A model generated the notes under the pieces. That model made no database searches. It worked only from the letters and a program-made list of their open reading frames with translations, and had not been told where the DNA came from. The position numbers and the translations under genes are program-made. A stretch of DNA of 64,000 bases from Piscicoccus intestinalis NBRC 104926 (GTDB taxonomy: Bacteria; Actinomycetota; Actinomycetes; Actinomycetales; Dermatophilaceae): assembly GCF_001515525.1 (NCBI RefSeq), contig NZ_BCNQ01000009.1, forward strand, positions 1 to 64,000, written 5' to 3'. Each line of letters begins with the position of its first letter. Position 1 is the first letter of the stretch. This document shows positions 36,617-44,307 of this stretch, piece after piece.

Positions 36617-37012
36617 ATGGAACGCAAGCACGACCTCGAAGGCCCCGGTACTTCCGACCATGCGCAGGCCGAGCGTGAGCGCAACGCCCAAGGCATGCTT
36701 CTCGACAAAGGTGCAGACCAGTTGGAGCCGCGGCCGTGGCGACCTGAACCGACGCCGCCCTCAGCAGTCGAACTGACGCAGTACGCACTGTGGCGCTCAT
36801 CCGAGCTGACTCCGGATGAACTCCTGGGAGTGCTCTCGTTGCTCCCGGCCGCTCGCGCAGAGGTCGAGGGCGTGGAGGTCGGTCTGCTCTTCGCAGCTCG
36901 CAACGAGGGGCTGACGTGGGCGCAGATCGCCGAGGCGATGGGGTTCCGCTCCCCACAGGCCTGCCAGCAGTACGTCAACCGTCTCAGTGCCAGGCAGGAC
37001 AAGCGAGTATGA
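36617..37012 (+). CDS. Small sigma-region-4-like HTH protein
   Basis: A 131-residue protein. The N-terminal half is charged and Pro-rich; the C-terminal half has a helix-turn-helix, EGLTWAQIAEAMGFRSPQACQQYVNRL. It resembles sigma-70 region 4 or a simple DNA-binding protein. ATG 36617 follows GGTGGT, and an in-frame ATG nine bases earlier is possible. Its 3' end overlaps the next gene by four bases. It is divergent from the PEP-utilizing gene across a 59-base gap with an AT-rich patch (ACATTGACAACATTATGTTG), so it probably regulates that promoter. Confidence 0.75.
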   Translation: MERKHDLEGPGTSDHAQAERERNAQGMLLDKGADQLEPRPWRPEPTPPSAVELTQYALWRSSELTPDELLGVLSLLPAARAEVEGVEVGLLFAARNEGLTWAQIAEAMGFRSPQACQQYVNRLSARQDKRV

Positions 37013-37644
37013 CCCATCAGTCCGCAGCGGAACTCCTCGTGCTGCACGCCGTGCGCCTCGTGGGGTTCGCCGACAGCGAGACGGTCGCCGAGCGTGCAGG
37101 AACGAGTCACGCCGACGCGCTGCGCCTGTTGAGCGTCGCGGAACATGCTGGATGGGTGCAGCACGTCGCGTTCGCCGATCTCGACGGCTGGTCGCTCACA
37201 GACTCAGGCAAAGCGGAGAACGAGCGCCAACTCATGGCAGAGCGCGTGAGTGCCGACCCCGACGACGTAGTGGCAGCCGTTTATCGCGTCTTCCTCCCAC
37301 TCAACGCTCGTTTGTTGCGAGCCGTCACTGACTGGCAGATCAAGCCGACCGAAGCCGATCGGTTCGCTCCCAATGATCATTTCGATCGCGCATGGGATGG
37401 GCGGGTTCTCGAAGAACTCACGTCCCTCGGCAGAGAACTTGCTCCTTTGATCGAGAATCTATCTGCCGTTCTCGCAAGGTTCGACGGCTACGTCGCGCGG
37501 TACGAGTCGGCGTTACGCAGGGCCAAGAGCGGGGAACTTGACTGGATCGACAAGACCGACGTGGACTCCTGCCACCGGGTCTGGTTCCAACTCCACGAAG
37601 ACCTCATCGCAACCCTCGGCATCGACCGACGACATGAAGCATAG
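37009..37644 (+). CDS. Winged-helix protein of unknown function
   Basis: A 211-residue protein. An N-terminal winged-helix-like domain (SAAELLVLHAVRLVGFADSETVAERAGTSHADALRLLSVAEHAGWVQHVAFADLDGWSLTDSGKAENERQLM) is followed by a helical domain containing FDRAWDGRVLEELTSLGREL. It looks like a regulator that senses a ligand or protein partner. It overlaps both neighbouring genes (4 bases with the HTH gene, about 11 with the phosphatase gene), which implies a stoichiometric unit. The family is not named with certainty, but it recurs with PEP-utilizing proteins in my recollection. Confidence 0.72.
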   Translation: MTHQSAAELLVLHAVRLVGFADSETVAERAGTSHADALRLLSVAEHAGWVQHVAFADLDGWSLTDSGKAENERQLMAERVSADPDDVVAAVYRVFLPLNARLLRAVTDWQIKPTEADRFAPNDHFDRAWDGRVLEELTSLGRELAPLIENLSAVLARFDGYVARYESALRRAKSGELDWIDKTDVDSCHRVWFQLHEDLIATLGIDRRHEA

Positions 37645-38101
37645 GCACCGCGACATGAACGCGATCGCGACATGGGAAACCGGTGACGGCGTAGTTGAGT
37701 TCCCCGATGGCCGCCGCGTGCGAGGGCGTGGCCTGCTCGCGCCGCTTCCCAACGGGCTCGATCCTCAGTTCGGTTTCTATCTCCTCGGACGCGCCCCGCG
37801 TATCGATCGCTGGCCACACCGCTGGGTTCTATGGCAGGATTTCTCCCTGCCAACCTCCACGGCTGACGCCGTCGCAGCAATTCATGAGGCGTACGAACGA
37901 GCCGCAATCGAACGGGTCGAGATCGCCTGCGACGGCGGCATGGGCCGAACGGGAACGGCCTTGGCCGTGCTCGCCACCATCAGTGGGATACCCGCCAATG
38001 ACGCCGTGGACTGGGTGAGAAAGCACTACCATCCGCAAGCGGTGGAAACCCCGCACCAACGACGCTGGATCAGCAACGTCTCCTCGCAATTGAGAACATA
38101 A
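37634..38101 (+). CDS. Tyrosine-phosphatase-like protein
   Basis: A 155-residue protein with a cysteine-phosphatase signature: IACDGGMGRTGTALAVLA, giving C99 and R105 in C-x5-R. HRWVLWQDFSLPT supplies a possible general acid at D69 in a WPD-like loop. The start at 37634 overlaps the previous gene; ATG 37655 is an alternative. The fold matches dual-specificity or prokaryotic protein-tyrosine phosphatases. Proximity to a PEP-utilizing protein and a histidine phosphatase suggests that phosphate is added and removed within this island locus. The substrate is unknown. Confidence 0.8.
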   Translation: MKHRHRDMNAIATWETGDGVVEFPDGRRVRGRGLLAPLPNGLDPQFGFYLLGRAPRIDRWPHRWVLWQDFSLPTSTADAVAAIHEAYERAAIERVEIACDGGMGRTGTALAVLATISGIPANDAVDWVRKHYHPQAVETPHQRRWISNVSSQLRT

Positions 38102-38133
38102 TCACTACTCCTTTGCTTGCAAGCACTCACACC

Positions 38134-39060
38134 ATGCGCAGCCTGAGAGAAGCGACTGTCTTCAGCTGTGTCAAACTCATCGTCGTTCGTGACGGCTCCG
38201 CGATCCTCAGCGGTGAGTTCGGGCAGCGACCGGCCAACATCGGTGATGTGCTCTTGATCGGCGCGAACGTGCCGTGCGGTGCCGAACCCGAGGGGCAGGT
38301 GACCGTGACGACGGTGTACCTCGATCCTGATTACGCCGTGGAGATGTTCTATTGGCAGCACGCCGGGCTGCTGCTCGATCGGCTCGAAGCCCACGACATC
38401 GCCGCGTTGGTGTTCGCGGAGCCGGTGCAGGTGCTCCGCCTCGGTAAGCAGCGGCTCGGGAAACTCGCGCCGTGGCTGGATGAACTGGTCGAACTCAGCA
38501 ACGTCAGGAGCCCGGCGGAGTCGTTCGCCAGGATACAGACGCTGTGGTTCTCGGTCGCTGAGGTGCTCCGCCCGCATATCAAGACCATGCCTGTGACGGA
38601 GGTGCTGGCGCAGTCGGCCAAGGCCCGCCCCCGGTCGCTGCGTCATCGACGCCTCGCGGTTCCGGTGAGGGTCGAGGCGCTGACGGTGCGCGATGCGCTG
38701 CACAGCAACATCGCTCGCCGGTGGCCGCTGCGCGACCTCGCGGAGATGGTGCATCTGTGCCCGAAGCAACTCGTCCGCGTGTTCAGCACCGCCTATGGCA
38801 AGACGCCCCGCGCCTATCTCGCGAGCCTGCGGGTCGAGGCGATGGCGCGACTGCTGCGCGAGGAGAATCTGACCGTGGATGCTGCCGCGCATCGGGTGGG
38901 CTGGTCGCGCACCCAGGCCACGGAGATGTTCCTCCGGCACGTCGGTGTCACACCGGGCCGGTACCGCCTCTACGGGCTCCCGAGCACCGTTGTGGGAAGC
39001 GGTGCGCACCTACCTGGTGAGACCCGCCCGTCACGACCCGAGAACAGGCAGCGACCATGA
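38134..39060 (+). CDS. AraC family transcriptional regulator
   Basis: A 308-residue regulator with a divergent N-terminal sensing region and a clear C-terminal AraC domain: WPLRDLAEMVHLCPKQLVRVFSTAYGKTPRAYLASLRVEAMARLLREENLTVDAAAHRVGWSRTQATEMFLRHVGVTPGRYR. ATG 38134 was chosen over a TTG 21 bases upstream, but neither has a good ribosome site, so the true N-terminus may be slightly longer or truncated. It lies next to the palindrome array and the recombinase, which suggests it belongs to the mobile element core rather than the cargo. Confidence 0.8.
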   Translation: MRSLREATVFSCVKLIVVRDGSAILSGEFGQRPANIGDVLLIGANVPCGAEPEGQVTVTTVYLDPDYAVEMFYWQHAGLLLDRLEAHDIAALVFAEPVQVLRLGKQRLGKLAPWLDELVELSNVRSPAESFARIQTLWFSVAEVLRPHIKTMPVTEVLAQSAKARPRSLRHRRLAVPVRVEALTVRDALHSNIARRWPLRDLAEMVHLCPKQLVRVFSTAYGKTPRAYLASLRVEAMARLLREENLTVDAAAHRVGWSRTQATEMFLRHVGVTPGRYRLYGLPSTVVGSGAHLPGETRPSRPENRQRP

Positions 39061-39125
39061 GCATGCGAAGCGCACCACGGCAGACCGCACGAGGCCGCTG
39101 CCGTACTCTGCTCGTAGCCGGTGAG

Positions 39126-39650
39126 GGTCGTGAAAAATCTGCACCACCGTCACCCTTGGGTCGGTCGCGTCTGGTTCCGCCGATGCGACGGCACCAAGTT
39201 GCCAGGGGTGTCGTCGGCCGAGGCGTAGGGCACGGTGGCGGCAATTTGCCGGAACCGTGCGACCTGGGCTTTCGTGCGTTGTGGGCCGTCAACGGGGTCG
39301 CTGATTCGGCGACCCCGTTCGCTCCGGGCCTGCTGGTGACGGCGGGAGAAAATTTCCCCCACCGTGCGACCAGGCGTATCGCGCCCGCGACCTGCAACGA
39401 CGGGGGTGCAAAATTTGCACCCCGTGCGACCCGGGGGTCTGCCGCACGGTGCCGCAAAATTTGCGGAGCCGTTCCCAGGCCAACGGGGGTGGAAAATTTC
39501 CGCCCCCGCCGCCACTGCTGACGGTGGTGGCAATTTGGCCCCACCGTGCGACCTGGGGTTTTACCGATCCGCGCCTCTCACTGTGCCGCCACGGTGACGG
39601 CACCGCGAGGCGTTGACCACTGCGGTTCACGGCGGTGCCGAATCGGCACC
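39126..39650. repeat. Array of at least seven AT-centred palindromes
   Basis: Within 525 non-coding bases, G/C-rich palindromes surround an AATTT-type centre. Clear units are 39231-39259 (CACGGT...ACCGTG), 39341-39370, 39403-39423 (GGGGTGCAAA arms around a central A), 39452-39466, 39485-39507, 39521-39547 and 39634-39650; a weaker one lies near 39126-39150. Several are followed by CCGTGCGACC(T/A/C)GG. Reading frames through the array do not look like genes. An iteron-like origin, a protein-binding array or a recombination substrate are possible. Confidence 0.8.
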
Positions 39651-39773
39651 CCCGTGGGTCGCCCTGCTGTGAGGCCCGTGCTGGCCGCTCACCCTGTGGA
39701 TAAGTCTGCATATAGTACCTCAACCCGGCAACGGATACTAGATGTTGTGGTCGGGCGGTCGTACCTGTCCTCC

Positions 39774-40001
39774 ATGACCTCTCCACAGCGCACCACTACG
39801 ATAACCACTGAACCGCCGACGTCCGGCGATGCCTCCGAGTCGTTCGGGGCGCGTCTGGCCCGGCGTAGCCGCGAGGCGCAGGGGCTGCCGCCCGTGATCG
39901 CCGATCCGCGCATACGGGAGCGGCTGCGGGGTTTGTGCGGACTCCCGAAGCCGCCGGGCATGTCAGGCGTGCCAGATGAACTCGACGCGGCGGGCGAGTA
40001 G
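39774..40001 (+). CDS. Small protein of unknown function near the recombinase
   Basis: A 75-residue protein beginning MTSPQRTTTITTEPPTSGDASESFGARLARRSREAQGLPP and rich in Arg in the middle. It starts at ATG 39774 and its 3' end overlaps the convergent recombinase gene by 39 bases. No domain is recognised and no strong ribosome site is seen. It lies between the palindrome array and the integrase, and could be an accessory factor such as an excisionase, but that is unproven. Confidence 0.45.
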   Translation: MTSPQRTTTITTEPPTSGDASESFGARLARRSREAQGLPPVIADPRIRERLRGLCGLPKPPGMSGVPDELDAAGE

Positions 40002-41558
40002 ATCGTTGCGGTGTTCCCGCAACCGCGCCCGATAGGTCTCCTGGGTGTCGCCCTTGCGCTTCGGCACGACGGCGAGCACCCCGGTGGGGTGGGCGTGGAT
40101 GAGCACCGTATCGAGCACCAGCCGTGCGGCCTCGTGCCGCCACGTCGCGGAGCGGCCCTCCCACTCCGAGGCGACGGTGCTCACGTCGAGGTTCACGTCG
40201 ACGATGGGGATGCGGGCCAGGCGCTGCTGGTAGTCGTTTTGACGGGTACGGATGCGCTCGACCAGGCGGGAGCGCTGCCGCATCCACGTCGCCCGGTCGA
40301 TGATCCCGTCGTAGTGGTCGTCATCGACGCGTTCCAGCGCCTCCCGGTCAGACTCGAATCCCTCGGCCAGCGCTTCGCGTTCCCCGTCCGTCTCGGCGGT
40401 GCGGGACGGCATCTGCTCCGGGGTCAGGGCGATCCGGGAGAACACCGACAGCACCGCTTCCTCGATCAACGTGGTGACCTCTTGGGCATTGATGGAGCGG
40501 GAGCAGACGGAGCGCTGGTAGTTCAGGCAGATGTACTGCGGCCCCTGTTTGCGCATCGCCGTGCCGCAGTTCGCGCACCGAATCAGACCTGAGAACGCGT
40601 GCACGCGCTTCACGGTGCCCGGCCACGTCGTGCGACGGGCGCGGCGGGCGTCGAGCACGTCCACGACCTCCTGCCACCTGTCGGGGTCGAGGATCGCGGG
40701 CCAGTTGCCCTCGGTGACGACCTCCGGCACCTCCGCTGAGCGACCATCCGGCAGGATCGGACGGTAGATGCGCACGCCTTTCAGCGCCGGGTTACGCAGC
40801 ACCTGAGCGAGGGCTTTCTCTGACCACTCCACTCCGTTGCCGGTGCGTTCGCCGCGCTCGTTCCATGTCCGCGTGATGAGGTACAGGCTCTCGCCCGCGA
40901 GCACCCGGTCAGCGGCCTCGCGGATGAGGGCGGCGTGCTCGGGGATGACGTACAGGGTCGAGTCGCCCATCCGGTAGCCGTAGGGGGCGCGGCCGCCGTG
41001 CCATTTGCCGTCGAGGGCCTGCTGCTTCGATGCCCGCGCCACACGTCTCGCGGTGTCGGCGCTGGATTTGTTCGCCATCGCCACCAGCACACGAGCCATC
41101 GCAATGTCGGAGTCATTGTCCAGGCGCAGGCTCCCGGTGGTGGAGAGCACCCGGAACCCATAGAGCACTTTCGCGTCGATGAGGTCTTCCAGGTCACGGG
41201 GGTCGCGCACGGCCCGGTCGAGGTCGTAGGCGATCATCGCCTCCGCACCACCACGGGCCAGGAATCCCAGCAGGGCACGGAACCGGGGCCGCACCACACG
41301 CCGCACCTTTTCCCCGGTGGGCAGGGTGATGGTGCGCTGCTTGAACGCCGAGGTGTCGTTTTCACGGAACACCTCGACGACCTCGTAGCCGAGGGATTCG
41401 GCGTAGGCGCGGCAGTCGGCCTCCTGCCGCTCCACACCCTTTTCCAGCCCCTCGGGGTCGTCACTGATGCGGACGTAGAGCACCGCCCGTGTTCGCTGCG
41501 CGGCGGTGTCCGGGCTGGTGGTCGGTGCGGTCATGCGGGCCGGGGTCACGGGAGTCAT
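39963..41558 (-). CDS. Large serine recombinase (integrase)
   Basis: A 531-residue site-specific serine recombinase. The N-terminal catalytic domain has the nucleophile in RAVLYVRISDDPEG (S32), then GAEAMIAYDLDRAVRDPRDLEDLID and MANKSSADTARRVARA. A recombinase domain (GKWHGGRAPYGYRM) and zinc ribbon (CANCGTAMRKQGPQYIC...CSRS) follow, with a coiled-coil segment near residues 390-440. ATG 41558 is preceded by AAGAGGT at 7 bases, inside an inverted repeat. It lies at the right end of the island and transcribes inward. It is the likely integration and excision enzyme. Confidence 0.92.
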   Translation of the reverse strand: MTPVTPARMTAPTTSPDTAAQRTRAVLYVRISDDPEGLEKGVERQEADCRAYAESLGYEVVEVFRENDTSAFKQRTITLPTGEKVRRVVRPRFRALLGFLARGGAEAMIAYDLDRAVRDPRDLEDLIDAKVLYGFRVLSTTGSLRLDNDSDIAMARVLVAMANKSSADTARRVARASKQQALDGKWHGGRAPYGYRMGDSTLYVIPEHAALIREAADRVLAGESLYLITRTWNERGERTGNGVEWSEKALAQVLRNPALKGVRIYRPILPDGRSAEVPEVVTEGNWPAILDPDRWQEVVDVLDARRARRTTWPGTVKRVHAFSGLIRCANCGTAMRKQGPQYICLNYQRSVCSRSINAQEVTTLIEEAVLSVFSRIALTPEQMPSRTAETDGEREALAEGFESDREALERVDDDHYDGIIDRATWMRQRSRLVERIRTRQNDYQQRLARIPIVDVNLDVSTVASEWEGRSATWRHEAARLVLDTVLIHAHPTGVLAVVPKRKGDTQETYRARLREHRNDLLARRVEFIWHA

Positions 41559-41563
41559 CGCGG

Positions 41564-41594
41564 GTACCTCTTTCGTCTGTCAAGACGTAGGTAC
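41564..41594. promoter_or_regulatory. Interrupted palindrome at the integrase start, candidate att or operator
   Basis: GTACCT (41564-41569) pairs with AGGTAC (41589-41594), and CGTCT (41574-41578) with AGACG (41583-41587). It overlaps the integrase ribosome site, so it may control integrase expression. Serine integrases often act on imperfect palindromes right beside their genes, so it may equally be part of an att site. Confidence 0.45.
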
Positions 41595-41748
41595 GTTTAC
41601 GACCCCACGGCACTCCGCATTCAGTTCGATATCCGGCCTAAGTGTTGGACACGCGTTCAGATTGCCCACCGATTTCTCTGTGTCTCAGCTAAATTCGTGC
41701 CCGCTGAGGTCCGCCGGAGACCGTTTCGACACCCCGAGGTGAACCCGA
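41595..41748. other. Right edge region of the accessory island
   Basis: This 154-base stretch lies between the integrase and the LysM gene; its early part is relatively AT-rich (CGTTTACG, CATTCAGTTCGATATCC) and the end returns to high GC. The attachment core should lie here or just before it. No shared core longer than about 7 bases with the left edge could be read. Confidence 0.3.
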
Positions 41749-42429
41749 ATGCCCGCTGCCCTGCCCCCACCCCCGCCCGCGATCGTGCACATCGCGCCCG
41801 CCGTGCCGTCCTCCGGACGCCACGAGGTGCGCGCCGGGGAGACCATCGGCCACATCGCCCTCGACCACGGCGTCAGCGAGGATCAACTGCGCCGCGTCAA
41901 CGGCATCGGCCCGGACAGCATCATCCGGGTCGGTCAGAAGCTGCGGATCCCGTCGGTCTCGGGAACGTCGGGGTCGGCGCAGGTCTCGAGATCGAACATG
42001 ACCGACGGTCTGTCGGCCGAGCGCCGGCGCACCCACGACGTCGTCGCCGAGACCGCCCGCAAGTACGGCGTCAGCCCGAGCCTGGCGTTGGCCGTCGCGT
42101 GGCAGGAGTCGCGCTGGACGAACAACGCACTCTCCGACAAGGGCGCCATCGGCGCCATGCAGTGCAAGCCGCTGACCGGTGACTACATGGGGCGCCTCGC
42201 CGGGCGCCCCCTCAATCTGTGGAACGTGCGCGACAACGCCACCTGCGGCGTGCTCCTGCTGAAGTCGCTGGAGAAGGAGACCGGTTCGGAGACGGCCAAA
42301 CTCGCCGCCTACTACCAGGGCCTGGACAGCCTGCGGAAGATCGGCATGTACGACGACTCGTGGACGTACGTGCAGTCGGTGAAGAAACACCGCGAGACGA
42401 TTCGCAGCGGCCAGCGCCCGCGGAGCTGA
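41749..42429 (+). CDS. LysM and lytic transglycosylase-like protein
   Basis: A 226-residue protein. LysM-type binding domain at about residues 24-68 (HEVRAGETIGHIALDHGVSEDQLRRVNG...IIRVGQKLRIP), then an SLT-type lysozyme-like domain with catalytic Glu120 in VAWQESRWTNNALSDKGAIGAMQCKPLTGDYM. GAGGTG lies 8 bases upstream of the ATG. No secretion signal is present at the start, unusual for a peptidoglycan enzyme. The gene begins 190 bases right of the integrase; the island may have removed its original N-terminus, but the ribosome site argues that the present start is used. Confidence 0.85.
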   Translation: MPAALPPPPPAIVHIAPAVPSSGRHEVRAGETIGHIALDHGVSEDQLRRVNGIGPDSIIRVGQKLRIPSVSGTSGSAQVSRSNMTDGLSAERRRTHDVVAETARKYGVSPSLALAVAWQESRWTNNALSDKGAIGAMQCKPLTGDYMGRLAGRPLNLWNVRDNATCGVLLLKSLEKETGSETAKLAAYYQGLDSLRKIGMYDDSWTYVQSVKKHRETIRSGQRPRS

Positions 42430-42585
42430 GGCGCTCGACCGCACTCCCGGCACCCCTGAACAGCGTGGTAAATCTGCCGCGACTACGCGGGCTTATCTCC
42501 CACTATCTTCGCGGGTCTCGATGAGTCGGGACCGTGCCCGGGTTCGCAGGCGCGTCGGGACAGTCCGAACCGGGCGGGTCGGCCC

Positions 42586-44217
42586 TCAGACACCGGCTGG
42601 GGCGGGGTACGGCGTGAGCAGCTGGTCGACGGGCGCGTAATCGTCGGTCAGCAGCGGCGCGTCACCCACCCACGCGTCGATGTCGGGGTCGGAGAGCACC
42701 GTCCACGGCACACCCCGAGCGGTCAGCTGCCGTTGCCAGGCCTGTGCGTCCAGGGGGCGCTGCGAGGCAAGCACGACGAGGTTGCCACCGGCACCGCCTC
42801 GGCCGCCCGCTGCCGACGGTGCGAGCGCCGGCGGTGAGGAGGCGACCAGCACGTGCGGAAACTGCGTGCGGATCGTCGCGACCTCGGCGCGCGCGAAGTC
42901 CAGTGGCGCGTAGTCGATGAGGTTGACGGCGTACAGCCCGCCGGGGGCGAGCACGCGCCGGATCTGCCCGACCGCCTCCTGGGTGGCCAGGTGCCACGGC
43001 ACGCTGACCCCGCCGAACGCGTCGCCGATGACGAGGTCGACGCTCGTGTCGGCGATCGCGCGCAGCCCGACGCGCCCGTCCTCCACACGAATGTCCATGG
43101 GCAGGTCAGCGGGCAGCGCGAGGTCCTCGCGGTCGATCCGCACGACCCCCGCGTCGATCTCGGAGACGGTGCCGCTCGTGCCCGGCCGCGCGTCGGCGAG
43201 GTAACGGGGCAGGGTGAGCCCACCGCCTCCGATGTTGTGCACGCGCAGGGAACCCGGCGGGGCGAACGCATCGACGGCGGCGGCGATCGACCGCACGTAC
43301 GCGAACTCCAGGTGGGTGGGGTCGGCGACGTCGACGTAGGAGTGCCGCAGCCCGTCGAGCACGAGCGTGCGGCCGTCGGGTCGCTGCGGGTCGGCGACGA
43401 CCGTCGCACAGTGGTAGGTGGTTTCGGCGTCGCAGCCGCTCGGGGTGGCCACGGTGGCGGCGCCGAGCACGAGCGCGGCGGCCGCACCGCCCGCGAGATG
43501 GCGCCGCTCGATGCGCCGCAGGAGCACGGCGACCGCCACCGCGGCGAGCAGCAACGCAACACCGAGCCCGACCATGATGCCGGTGACCGGCACCCGGGAG
43601 ACGAGCACGAATCCCGTGACGACCGTGCCGACGATCGAGCCGGCCGTGCCGATGCCGGACAGGCGCCCGACGATCGTGCCGGTTTGTGTCAGGGACGTCA
43701 GACGCAGCTTGGTGACCATCGGTGTCACGGCCGACAGCAGCGCGCCCGGCACGACGATGGTCACCGCCGACGCGACGAGCAGCAGGGCACCGTCGGCGAG
43801 GGTGCCGGCGAGCCGCACGAGAAACGGGGTCGCCGCGACCGCGGCGCCGGAGGCGGCCAGCAGCGGGGCCAGCGCCGCACGCGGATCGATACGGTCGGCC
43901 GCCTGCCCGCCCCACCACGACCCGGCCGCGATCGCCGTCAGGGCCATGCCGATGACGAGCGTGTTCGTCTCCAGCGTCAGCCCCAGATACGGCGCCAGCA
44001 GCCGAAGCGCGACGAGTTCGACGACGAGCACCGCCGCGCTCGCGCCGAACACAAGCACGGCCGCCGCCCAGTCGGAGACCGATGCGGGCTCAGCTGTCGA
44101 AGGGGCCACCGAGGCCGCCGAGTGCTCGCCGGTGGGGTCTGCGCCGGACGCCGGTTTCTGGCCGGCAGCCGGGTTCTCGCCGGTCGGGCGGTCTTGTGGG
44201 TCGCTCGAGGGGCTCAT
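42586..44217 (-). CDS. Spermidine-synthase-like membrane protein
   Basis: A 543-residue protein. After a polar Pro/Ser-rich leader, residues of about 55-275 contain seven to eight hydrophobic helices (LVFGASAAVLVVELVALRLLAPYLGLTLETNTLVIGMALTAIAAGSWWGG), and the C-terminal half is a spermine/spermidine-synthase-like methyltransferase fold (LRVHNIGGGGLTLPRYLA, VVRIDREDLALP, DLVIGDAFGGVSVPWHLAT). Such fused proteins are common in actinobacteria and their activity is not established. ATG 44217 has GGAG 11 bases upstream. It is divergent from the disulfide reductase. Confidence 0.85.
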   Translation of the reverse strand: MSPSSDPQDRPTGENPAAGQKPASGADPTGEHSAASVAPSTAEPASVSDWAAAVLVFGASAAVLVVELVALRLLAPYLGLTLETNTLVIGMALTAIAAGSWWGGQAADRIDPRAALAPLLAASGAAVAATPFLVRLAGTLADGALLLVASAVTIVVPGALLSAVTPMVTKLRLTSLTQTGTIVGRLSGIGTAGSIVGTVVTGFVLVSRVPVTGIMVGLGVALLLAAVAVAVLLRRIERRHLAGGAAAALVLGAATVATPSGCDAETTYHCATVVADPQRPDGRTLVLDGLRHSYVDVADPTHLEFAYVRSIAAAVDAFAPPGSLRVHNIGGGGLTLPRYLADARPGTSGTVSEIDAGVVRIDREDLALPADLPMDIRVEDGRVGLRAIADTSVDLVIGDAFGGVSVPWHLATQEAVGQIRRVLAPGGLYAVNLIDYAPLDFARAEVATIRTQFPHVLVASSPPALAPSAAGGRGGAGGNLVVLASQRPLDAQAWQRQLTARGVPWTVLSDPDIDAWVGDAPLLTDDYAPVDQLLTPYPAPAGV

Positions 44218-44307
44218 GGGCGTGGCTGCTCCGGACGGGGGGCCGCGGTCATTGTGCCAGGCTACGCGGCACCTGCCTGGAGCCGTTCGCTCTGGCAGGC
44301 TGGGCGG

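Noticed and set aside
39126-39650. CRISPR array
   Set aside because: The units are palindromes with differing arms and irregular spacing, without a constant repeat or uniform spacers; no cas genes are present.
39126-39650. Integron attC sites
   Set aside because: No tyrosine integron integrase, no cassette genes between units, and the core boxes do not match the known attC ends.
27286-41748. Matching att cores (for example TCTCAGC near both edges)
   Set aside because: Seven-base matches occur by chance in segments this long, and the surrounding bases do not match.
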